In this document: positions 1-6,472 of the stretch, in pieces
How positions within the stretch are numbered: the first letter of the stretch is position 1
Layout of the letters: every line of letters begins with the position of its first letter
Origin: Rhodoferax sp.
GTDB taxonomy: Bacteria > Pseudomonadota > Gammaproteobacteria > Burkholderiales > Burkholderiaceae_C
Length of the DNA stretch: 34,973 bases
Direction of reading: 5' to 3'
NCBI GenBank assembly: GCA_024236015.1
Contig: JACKLK010000019.1
Coordinates: 1 to 34,973, forward strand
Notes under the pieces: model-generated
What the model saw: the letters and a program-made list of their open reading frames with translations, nothing else
The model's database searches: none
Told to the model about the DNA's origin: nothing
Translations under genes and position numbers: made by a program

Positions 1-414
1 GGCGGTTGCCAGCCTCTCGTCGAAGGTGGCCAGCGGAGCCTTGAGTTCGGCGGCCAGCCACAGGTAGCAGGCGTCATAGGCAGACAGGCGATATCGGTCC
101 GCAAGCGCAATGACCTCCGCCTCCTGCACACGATGCAGCTCAATGGCAAGGGCCTCGAGTTGTGCAATGCCGTCTTGCACGATCTGCCCCATTCCCTGGC
201 GGCTCTTCTTGATCGCGACGTTGGCAATTTCAGCTTGCAGCAGATAGGGTGCATGCAGCAATCGATTGGCGATGTTCTGCTCCGCCTCGACGACCCAATG
301 TTCCCGAAACAACAATGCAGCCAAGGTACTGCAATCAACAACGAGCGGTGTACGCAGAATGAACGCGGTGGGTGGCTCTGCCACGAACAGAGACCGTGTC
401 GCCGACCCGCTCAC
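1..414 (-). CDS. vapC: VapC-type PIN-domain toxin, 3' end cut by window edge
   Basis: The open frame reads from position 414 down to position 1 without a stop, so the C-terminus lies outside the window. The translation carries the PIN-domain signature: a hydrophobic strand ending in the first acidic residue (LVVDCSTLAALLF), and near the end the block YDACYLWLAAEL followed by LATFDERL, which holds two further acidic active-site residues. PIN toxins are Mg-dependent RNases that usually cut tRNA or rRNA. The frame begins with a GTG at 414 that overlaps the antitoxin stop as GTGA, which suggests translational coupling. A second GTG at 384 would put the first Asp nearer the N-terminus, as in most VapC proteins, so the start is uncertain. 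The partner antitoxin lies immediately upstream on the same strand. Confidence 0.72.
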   Translation of the reverse strand, partial: MSGSATRSLFVAEPPTAFILRTPLVVDCSTLAALLFREHWVVEAEQNIANRLLHAPYLLQAEIANVAIKKSRQGMGQIVQDGIAQLEALAIELHRVQEAEVIALADRYRLSAYDACYLWLAAELKAPLATFDERLATA

Positions 415-770
415 CGGGAATCCCGGTCCCGGCGAATGATGTCGACGCCCAGTGGGCCATCGACAAATGGCTCGGGGTACTTTGCGCGCAATTCGGCTGC
501 CACTTGTTCCACGGTTTTCCAGCCGCGACGAACAATCGGATGGCCGAACCTGTCCAGGCCAACCACGGTGCTGCGGTGATCGCCGCTCATGGCAGCGTGC
601 TCGTTGCGGGTAGCACCGGACAGCGCACCGGCGCCGGTTGTCTGCTCCAGCACAGCGCGTTCGATGATCGCCATCAACTCACCCTGCAGCGACCGGTGAT
701 TGCGCGCAGCCCGCTGGCGCAGCGCGTCTGCCCATGGCTCAGGCACGTCCTTGACTGAAATATTGGGCAT
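411..770 (-). CDS. vapB: VapB/FitA-like ribbon-helix-helix antitoxin
   Basis: The 119-residue protein begins MPNISVKDVPEPWADALR and continues with RSLQGELMAII. This is the FitA/Arc-like ribbon-helix-helix DNA-binding fold (residues about 1-40) found in antitoxins of PIN toxins. The rest is polar and low in hydrophobics, as expected for a toxin-neutralising tail. A GGAG ribosome-binding site lies 5-6 bases before the ATG. The toxin follows with a 4-base stop/start overlap. Such antitoxins bind the toxin, block its RNase site and repress their own promoter. The gene lies 52 bases downstream of phnW on the same strand and probably has its own promoter in that gap. The protein is longer than a minimal FitA (about 80 residues), so the C-terminal half may be an extra element. 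Confidence 0.75.
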   Translation of the reverse strand: MPNISVKDVPEPWADALRQRAARNHRSLQGELMAIIERAVLEQTTGAGALSGATRNEHAAMSGDHRSTVVGLDRFGHPIVRRGWKTVEQVAAELRAKYPEPFVDGPLGVDIIRRDRDSR

Positions 771-812
771 ATTGGCTCCAGAACAGATCCTGGCGCCATA
801 CTAGCTCCAATA
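770..812 (-). promoter_or_regulatory. candidate VapB operator/promoter region
   Basis: TATTGG at 770-775 and CCAATA at 807-812 form an inverted repeat around the short gap before vapB. The hexamer GCTCCA occurs in both arms. Ribbon-helix-helix antitoxins bind inverted repeats just upstream of their own gene, so this is the likely autoregulatory site. No convincing -35/-10 pair was assigned. Confidence 0.4.
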
Positions 813-822
813 CGCAGCACGA

Positions 823-1953
823 TCAAGCGATCGCGTGGCTGGCTTGACGACCGGCATCAATCCCCATCTCCCGCATCGCCAGCCCCACCGCCTGCACCGC
901 CTGGCGCATCTCGTCTGGCCCGATGGCACCGATGCAACCGACGCGAAAGGTCTCGATCTGCGTCAGCTTGCCCGGGTACAGGATGAAACCGTGCTGCTTG
1001 GCCGCCTCGTAGAAGGCCTTGAACTGGTAGGCGGGATGCTCGGGCGCATGGAAGGTCACGATGATCGGCGCCTGCACCGCCGGATCCAGGAACGGCTTGA
1101 AGCCCAGCGCCGCCATGCCCTGCACCAACACCTCGTAGTTGGCCGTGTAACGCGCCAGCCGCGCCGGCTGCCCGCCTTCCTCCTCGAACTGCTTGACCGC
1201 CTCGGCCAGTGCCACCACCACATGGGTCGGCGGCGTGAAGCGCCACTGCGTCGTCTTTTCCATGTAGACGTATTGGTCGTGCAGGTCCATGGCCAGCGAC
1301 TGGCTGTTGCCGGCACAGGCGTCGAGGACGGCCTTGCGGATGAACACGAAACCCATGCCCGGCACGCCTTCCAGGCATTTGCCGCTGGCCGCGACCAGCG
1401 CATCGAAACGGGTCTTGCGCGCATCGATCTCCAGCGCGCCGAATGAACTCATGGCGTCGACGATCAATCCCTTGCCGTGTTTCTCGCAGACCTCCGCCAC
1501 CGCCTGCAGCGGGTTGAGCACGCCGGCGCCGGTTTCACAATGGATCAGCACCACGTGGCTGATGCTGGCGTCGGACTGCAGCTTGTCGTCGAGTGCCGTG
1601 GCGGACACCGCTTGCGCCTCGTCGAAGGCCAGCACGGAGCAACGCCGCCCCATCATCGTCGTCAGCCGGGCGGCGCGTTTGCAATACGCGCCGTTGTCGA
1701 GCACCAGCACATGGCCGTCGCGGGGAACGACGGTGGCCACCGCGGCCTCGACGCTGAACGTGCCGCTGCCCTGCAACGGCACCACCACATGCGAATCCGT
1801 GCCCTGCACGATCTGCAACAGGCTGCGGCGCAGGCCGGCGGTGACGGCATTGAAGTCGGCATCCCACGAGCCCCAGTCGCGCAGCATCGCGAGCTTGGTG
1901 CGCAGCGTCGTCGTCAAGGGGCCAGGCGTGAGAAGAATCTTGTCCCTGTCCAT
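823..1953 (-). CDS. phnW: 2-aminoethylphosphonate--pyruvate transaminase
   Basis: This is a PLP-dependent class V aminotransferase converting AEP plus pyruvate to phosphonoacetaldehyde plus L-alanine, the first step of AEP use. The protein (376 residues from the chosen start) opens with DKILLTPGPLTTT, has the WDADFN segment, the LQGSGTFSVEA phosphate-binding region, and ASGKCLEGVPG with the Schiff-base lysine. These are PhnW family hallmarks, and the length is close to the usual 365-375. The ATG at 1953 is chosen because AAGGA lies 7 bases upstream; in-frame starts at 1968 and 2016 would add residues not found in the family. The gene is divergent from the phn regulator. A promoter match and a shared 24-bp site lie in the intergenic region. 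Its product feeds PhnY and PhnA encoded across that divide. Confidence 0.95.
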   Translation of the reverse strand: MDRDKILLTPGPLTTTLRTKLAMLRDWGSWDADFNAVTAGLRRSLLQIVQGTDSHVVVPLQGSGTFSVEAAVATVVPRDGHVLVLDNGAYCKRAARLTTMMGRRCSVLAFDEAQAVSATALDDKLQSDASISHVVLIHCETGAGVLNPLQAVAEVCEKHGKGLIVDAMSSFGALEIDARKTRFDALVAASGKCLEGVPGMGFVFIRKAVLDACAGNSQSLAMDLHDQYVYMEKTTQWRFTPPTHVVVALAEAVKQFEEEGGQPARLARYTANYEVLVQGMAALGFKPFLDPAVQAPIIVTFHAPEHPAYQFKAFYEAAKQHGFILYPGKLTQIETFRVGCIGAIGPDEMRQAVQAVGLAMREMGIDAGRQASHAIA

Positions 1954-2026
1954 GGGCGGGTCCTTCATTGGTGAGACAGTAGGGGCTTGGCGCGGCGGCC
2001 CGTGGCATGGGCACAACCTGCGCCGG

Positions 2027-2056
2027 ATTGTCCGATTGGGCCTTCTGACTTGTCAA
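2027..2056 (-). promoter_or_regulatory. candidate sigma-70 promoter of phnW
   Basis: On the minus strand TTGACA (2056-2051) is followed after 18 bases by GACAAT (2032-2027), which matches four of six -10 positions. It lies about 75 bases before the phnW start and directly next to the shared 24-bp site. This is a pattern match only. Confidence 0.4.
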
Positions 2057-2057
2057 T

Positions 2058-2082
2058 TGTTTTTTGTAAATTGTTGACAATT
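2058..2082. promoter_or_regulatory. candidate PhnR operator in phnW-phnR intergenic region
   Basis: The core AATTGTTGACAATT (2069-2082) is a 6+2+6 palindrome of the kind bound by FadR/FCD-type GntR regulators. The 24 bases 2058-2081 recur exactly, as reverse complement, at 15086-15109 upstream of phnS. In both places the site has the same orientation relative to the downstream transport or catabolic genes. Its TTGACA could also serve as a -35 element for the phnR-phnA-phnY run, so bound regulator could block or replace RNA polymerase contacts. Confidence 0.65.
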
Positions 2083-2101
2083 GATGGTTTTGTGCTTCAA
2101 T
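2074..2101 (+). promoter_or_regulatory. candidate promoter of the phnR-phnA-phnY run
   Basis: TTGACA (2074-2079) and TTCAAT (2096-2101, four of six consensus positions) are 16 bases apart, and the -35 lies inside the proposed operator. Transcription would start near 2108, which argues for the downstream regulator start at 2128. Confidence 0.33.
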
Positions 2102-2127
2102 CCGGCATGCCCGTTCACGCACACGCC

Positions 2128-2841
2128 ATGTCCACGACCCCGCTCCCATCCCCGACGATTGCGCTGCTGCAGTCGAGTTCATTGACGATGGCCGTTCAGC
2201 AGGAGGTCGAACGCGCCATCCTGGCCGGCGAATACGCCCCCGGCGACAAGCTCAACGAAGCCGCGCTCGCGCTCAAGCTCGGCGTCTCGCGCGGGCCGGT
2301 GCGCGAGGCCTTTCGCATGCTCGACGAAGCCGGCCTGGTCCGCACCGAGAAGAACCGCGGCGTGTTCGTGCGCGACATCCCGCTGGACGAGGCGCTCGAG
2401 ATCTTCGAGTTGCGCGCAACGATGGAAGAACTGGTCGGCCGGCGCCTGGCCGGCACGATGACGCCGGCGCAGCAGCAGGAGATCGAATCCCTGGTGCACG
2501 CGATGGAAGACGCGGTCAAGGCCACCGACTCGCACACCTACCACCTGCTGAACCTGCAGTTCCACGACCGTCTCGTCGACATGGCCGGCAACCGCAAGCT
2601 GGCGACGATCTACCGCAAGCTGGTCAAGGAGATCTCGCTGTTCCGCCGCCTGAACCTGGCTGGCCGCAATGTGTTGCCGGTGTCGGCCCACGCGCATTGG
2701 GAGATCCTCGAAGCCATCAAGTCCGGCAACCCCGACACCGCCGGCCGCGCCCTGTTCGAGCATGCGATGAACAGCCGCACACGCACCATCGAAAACGAGG
2801 AGCAGCGCCATGGCGCCGAGTCCCCGTCCACCCCGTCCTGA
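2128..2841 (+). CDS. phnR: GntR-family (FadR/FCD) phosphonate-use regulator
   Basis: The protein has an N-terminal winged helix-turn-helix (LAGEYAPGDKLNEAALALKLGVSRGPVREA, beginning about residue 30) and an all-helical FCD ligand-binding domain with conserved LQFHDRLVD and AHAHWEILEAI segments that hold metal/ligand histidines. This is the layout of the GntR regulator that accompanies phnW/phnA/phnY in Burkholderia-type loci. It probably senses AEP or a downstream phosphonate and acts at the palindrome at 2069-2082 and its copy upstream of phnS. The start is ambiguous: ATGs at 2107, 2128 and 2185 are all in frame and none has a clear ribosome-binding site. 2128 is chosen because the promoter match would start transcription near 2108 and because the segment before the HTH appears conserved in the family. 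The 3' end is only 13 bases before phnA, so the genes are likely co-transcribed. Confidence 0.85.
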   Translation: MSTTPLPSPTIALLQSSSLTMAVQQEVERAILAGEYAPGDKLNEAALALKLGVSRGPVREAFRMLDEAGLVRTEKNRGVFVRDIPLDEALEIFELRATMEELVGRRLAGTMTPAQQQEIESLVHAMEDAVKATDSHTYHLLNLQFHDRLVDMAGNRKLATIYRKLVKEISLFRRLNLAGRNVLPVSAHAHWEILEAIKSGNPDTAGRALFEHAMNSRTRTIENEEQRHGAESPSTPS

Positions 2842-2854
2842 AAGTGCCATCCCC

Positions 2855-4069
2855 ATGTTGAACGTCAACAACCGCAGCTACCAGCTCCCCACCGCACCCA
2901 CCGTCGTCGTCTGCGTCGACGGCTGCGAACCCGACTACCTGGCCCAGGCCGTGGCCACCGGCCACATGCCCTGGCTCAAAAAGACGCTGGCCAAGGGCTC
3001 TGGCCTGATCGCCGACTGCGTCGTGCCCAGCTTCACGAATCCGAACAACCTGTCCATCGTCACCGGCGCGCCGCCCAGCGTGCACGGCATCTGCGGCAAC
3101 TACCTGTACGACACCGCAACCGGCACCGAGGTCATGATGAACGACGCCAAGTGGCTGCGCGCACCCACGCTGCTCGCGGCGCTGGCCGACGCCGGCAAGT
3201 CGGTGGCGGTGATCACCGCCAAGGACAAGCTGCGCGCCTTGCTCGGCCACAAGATGAAAGGCATCTGCTTCTCGTCCGAGAAGGCCGACCAGGTCACACA
3301 GGCCGAGAACGGCATCGAGGGTGTGGTCGACCTGGTCGGCAAGCCGGTGCCCAGCGTCTACAGCGCCGAGCTGTCGGAGTTCGTGTTCGCCGCCGGCGTC
3401 AAGCTGATGGAGACGAAACGCCCCGACGTGATGTACCTGTCCACCACCGACTACATCCAGCACAAGCATGCGCCCGGCACACCCGGTGCGAATGCGTTCT
3501 ACGCGATGATGGACGGCTACCTGGGCCAGCTCGACGCCATGGGCTGCGTGATCGCACTCACCGCCGACCACGGCATGAACGCCAAGGCGGCGATGGACGG
3601 CACGCCCGACGTGGTCTACCTGCAGGACTGGTTCGACGCCTGGCTGGGCGAGAAGGCGGCCCGCGTGATCCTGCCGATCACCGACCCCTACGTCGTGCAC
3701 CACGGCGCACTGGGCTCGTTCGCCACCGTCTATCTGCCCCCGGACTGTGACGTGTCCGCGGCCTGCGAACGGCTCGCTGCCGTCAGGGGCATGGAAGTCG
3801 TGCTCACCCGCGAACAGGCGGCCGAGCGTTTCGAGCTGCCGGCCGACCGCATCGGCGACATCGTCGTGGTGTCCGAGCGTTTCACCGTGATCGGCACCAG
3901 TGCCGCGCGCCACGACCTGACAGCGCTGGAGGTGCCGCTGCGTTCACACGGCGGCATCAGCGAACAACGCGTGCCGCTGATCCTGAACCGGCCAATGCCG
4001 GAGCTTGACCACAACCGCCGCTTCCGCAATTTCGACGCGTTCGACCTGGCGCTGAACTTCGCGCAATAA
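2855..4069 (+). CDS. phnA: phosphonoacetate hydrolase
   Basis: This is a zinc-dependent alkaline-phosphatase-superfamily enzyme that hydrolyses the C-P bond of phosphonoacetate to acetate and phosphate. The translation (404 residues) follows the PhnA family from end to end: VVVCVDGCEPDY with metal ligand Asp22, VVPSFTNPNNLSIVTGAPPS with nucleophile Thr61, STTDYIQHKHAPG, LTADHGMN and LRSHGGISEQ with the remaining metal ligands. The start at 2855 (MLNVNNRSYQ) matches the known family N-terminus. An ATG at 2810 has a better ribosome-binding site (GAGGAG, 7 bases away) and would add 15 Pro/Arg/Ser-rich residues while overlapping the regulator gene, so it is possible. The gene sits between the regulator and phnY and completes the PhnW-PhnY-PhnA route. 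Confidence 0.96.
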   Translation: MLNVNNRSYQLPTAPTVVVCVDGCEPDYLAQAVATGHMPWLKKTLAKGSGLIADCVVPSFTNPNNLSIVTGAPPSVHGICGNYLYDTATGTEVMMNDAKWLRAPTLLAALADAGKSVAVITAKDKLRALLGHKMKGICFSSEKADQVTQAENGIEGVVDLVGKPVPSVYSAELSEFVFAAGVKLMETKRPDVMYLSTTDYIQHKHAPGTPGANAFYAMMDGYLGQLDAMGCVIALTADHGMNAKAAMDGTPDVVYLQDWFDAWLGEKAARVILPITDPYVVHHGALGSFATVYLPPDCDVSAACERLAAVRGMEVVLTREQAAERFELPADRIGDIVVVSERFTVIGTSAARHDLTALEVPLRSHGGISEQRVPLILNRPMPELDHNRRFRNFDAFDLALNFAQ

Positions 4070-4087
4070 CATCCGCAGGAGCGCAGC

Positions 4088-5545
4088 ATGATCGACCAGT
4101 TCATCCTCGACCACCAGCTCAACGCGATGCGGCTGGCCGGCGCCAAGGTCGGCGCCGGGCGCAGCGGCGAACGCACGATCACCGTGACCAACCCCTATAC
4201 GGGCGCGGCCATCGGCACCGTGCCCAAGGCCACGCTGGAGGAGGTGCGCGCCGTCTTCGCCCAGGCCCATGCGTACCGGCCGACCCTGACCCGGTTCGAG
4301 CGCGCCGCGATCCTGAACAAGGCCGCCGCGATCGCGACCCGCCGCCTCGACGAGGTCGCGGCGTTGATCTCGGCCGAGTCCGGGTTGTGCATGAAGGACG
4401 CGATCTACGAGGCCGGCCGCGTCAGCGACGTGTTCCTGTTCGGTGCCAACGAGGTGCTCAAGGACGACGGGCAGATATTCAGCTGCGACCTGACCCACCA
4501 CGGCAAGAAGCGCCGCGTGTTCACGCAGCGTTCTCCCTTGCTGGGCGTGATCTGCGCGATCACACCGTTCAACCATCCGATGAACCAGGTCGCGCACAAG
4601 GTGATCCCGAGCATCGTGACGAACAACCGCATGGTGCTCAAGCCGTCCGAGAAGGTGCCGTTCTCCGCCATCCTGCTGGCCGACATGTTGTACGAGGCCG
4701 GCCTGCCGCCCGAAATGTTCAACGTCGTCACCGGCGACCCGCGCGAGATCGCCGACGAACTGATCACGAACGAACACGTGGACCTGATCACCTTCACCGG
4801 CGGCGTGGCGATCGGCAAATACATCGCATCCAAGGCCGGCTACCGGCGCATGGTGCTCGAGCTCGGCGGCAACGACCCGCTGATCGTGATGGAGGACGCC
4901 GACATCGACGAGGCCTCGTCGCTGGCGGTGGCCGGCTCGTACAAGAATTCCGGCCAGCGCTGCACCGCGGTCAAACGCATGCTGGTGCACGAAGCGGTGG
5001 CCGACACCTTTGTCGAGCAGGTCGTGGCCAAGACCCGGGCCTGGCGCCATGGGGACCCGAGCGACAAGTCCATGGACATGGGCACGGTCATCGACGAGCC
5101 GGCCGCCATGTTCTTCGAGTCGCGGGTCAACGACGCCGTGGCGCAGGGCGCGAAGCTGCTGGTCGGCAACGAACGCCGCGGCGCCTTGTACGCGCCCACC
5201 GTAGTCGACCGGGTGCGGCCCGAGATGTTGCTGGTCAAGGAGGAGACCTTCGGGCCGGTCTCGCCGATCATCCGCTTCAAGGACATCGACGAGGCGATCC
5301 GCATCTCCAACGGCACGGCCTACGGCCTGTCCAGCGGCGTCTGCACCAACCGGCTCGACTACATCACCCGCTTCGTCAGCGAACTCGAGGTCGGCTCGGT
5401 CAACGTGCGCGAGGTGCCCGGCTACCGGCTCGAACTGACACCCTTCGGCGGCATCAAGGACTCCGGCCTGGGCTACAAGGAAGGTGTGCAGGAAGCGATC
5501 AAGAGCTTCACCAACATCAAGACCTATTCCCTGCCCTGGGCCTGA
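4088..5545 (+). CDS. phnY: phosphonoacetaldehyde dehydrogenase
   Basis: This is an aldehyde dehydrogenase superfamily protein (485 residues) expected to oxidise phosphonoacetaldehyde to phosphonoacetate with NAD+. Visible features are the cofactor region ITPFNHPMNQVAHKV, the FTGGVAIGKYIA loop, LELGGNDPLIV with the general-base glutamate, and NSGQRCTAVKR with the catalytic cysteine. The C-terminal FGGIKDSGLGYKEGVQEAI is typical of ALDHs. Function is assigned from the tight linkage to phnA (18 bases apart) and phnW and from similarity to the phosphonoacetaldehyde dehydrogenase family. The ATG has AGGAG 7 bases upstream. It should not be confused with the unrelated Fe/2-oxoglutarate AEP hydroxylase that some papers also call PhnY. 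Confidence 0.93.
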   Translation: MIDQFILDHQLNAMRLAGAKVGAGRSGERTITVTNPYTGAAIGTVPKATLEEVRAVFAQAHAYRPTLTRFERAAILNKAAAIATRRLDEVAALISAESGLCMKDAIYEAGRVSDVFLFGANEVLKDDGQIFSCDLTHHGKKRRVFTQRSPLLGVICAITPFNHPMNQVAHKVIPSIVTNNRMVLKPSEKVPFSAILLADMLYEAGLPPEMFNVVTGDPREIADELITNEHVDLITFTGGVAIGKYIASKAGYRRMVLELGGNDPLIVMEDADIDEASSLAVAGSYKNSGQRCTAVKRMLVHEAVADTFVEQVVAKTRAWRHGDPSDKSMDMGTVIDEPAAMFFESRVNDAVAQGAKLLVGNERRGALYAPTVVDRVRPEMLLVKEETFGPVSPIIRFKDIDEAIRISNGTAYGLSSGVCTNRLDYITRFVSELEVGSVNVREVPGYRLELTPFGGIKDSGLGYKEGVQEAIKSFTNIKTYSLPWA

Positions 5546-5590
5546 TACCGTGGGCCCTGTCGCCAGCCCCGGACCCGGAGGCCAGCCGCC

Positions 5591-6433
5591 GTGGAACTGA
5601 CCTGGCCGGTGGTGCTGGCCGTGTTGTTCGGCGCCTTGCTGCACGCGAGCTGGAACGCGCTGGTCAAGTCCAGCACCGACAAGGCGCTGGACACCGCGCT
5701 GATCAACCTGCTGGCCTCGTTCCTGGCGATTCCATTGGTTGGGTGGTTCGGCTGGCCGCCGCCCGAGGCCTGGCCCTTCATCGCGGCATCCATCGTCATC
5801 CACATCGGTTATTACGTCGCCTTGTCCGGCGCCTACCGGCATGGCGATCTGGGCCTGACCTATCCGCTGATGCGCGGTTCGGCCCCGCTGCTGGTGGCGT
5901 TGTCGGCGTCGATCACGCTGGGCGAGACCTTGTCGCCACTGGCCTGGATGGGCGTGGTCGGCGTGTGCCTGGGCGTGTTGACGCTGGGCCTGACGAAACA
6001 CGCCTTCGACAAGCCGCGCGCGCTGCAGTTTGCACTGGTCAACGCCGTCATCATCGCCAGCTACACCGTCGTCGACGCACTGGGCGTGCGCGCCACCGGC
6101 AGCGCCATGCCGTATGTCGCCACGCTGTTCCTGATCGACGGCTGGCCGTTTGCGCTGATCGTGTTCGCGCGCCGCCAATGGGCGGTCGGAGCCTATATCC
6201 GCCGGCGCTGGCCGATCGGCCTGGGCGGCGCCGCGGCGTCGATCGGCTCGTATGCCGTGGCCTTGTGGGCGATGACCCAGGCGCCGGTGGCCACGGTGGC
6301 CGCGTTGCGCGAAACCTCGGTATTGTTCGCCGCCTTGCTCGGCGTCTGGTTCCTGAAAGAAGTGTTCACGCTGCGCCGCGCCGTCGGCACCTGCGTGATC
6401 GTCTCTGGCGTGATGGCGCTGCGGCTGGGCTGA
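5591..6433 (+). CDS. EamA/DMT-family inner-membrane transporter
   Basis: The 280-residue protein is almost entirely hydrophobic, with about ten membrane segments arranged as two EamA repeats. The first repeat begins at ALLHASWNALVKSS and the second near ALVNAVIIASYTVVDA, with the typical end-of-repeat glutamate motifs (SITLGETLSP and FLKEVFTLRRA). DMT-superfamily proteins usually export or exchange small metabolites. The GTG start has GGAG about 11 bases upstream. The gene lies 45 bases after phnY and 39 bases before the FAD oxidoreductase, so it appears to belong to the phn run. Its substrate cannot be read from sequence; export of acetate, an amino acid or a toxic phosphonate intermediate are all possible. 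Confidence 0.85.
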   Translation: MELTWPVVLAVLFGALLHASWNALVKSSTDKALDTALINLLASFLAIPLVGWFGWPPPEAWPFIAASIVIHIGYYVALSGAYRHGDLGLTYPLMRGSAPLLVALSASITLGETLSPLAWMGVVGVCLGVLTLGLTKHAFDKPRALQFALVNAVIIASYTVVDALGVRATGSAMPYVATLFLIDGWPFALIVFARRQWAVGAYIRRRWPIGLGGAAASIGSYAVALWAMTQAPVATVAALRETSVLFAALLGVWFLKEVFTLRRAVGTCVIVSGVMALRLG

Positions 6434-6472
6434 CGCGCAGCGCCGGCCGTCATTGTTGAAAAGGATTGCATC

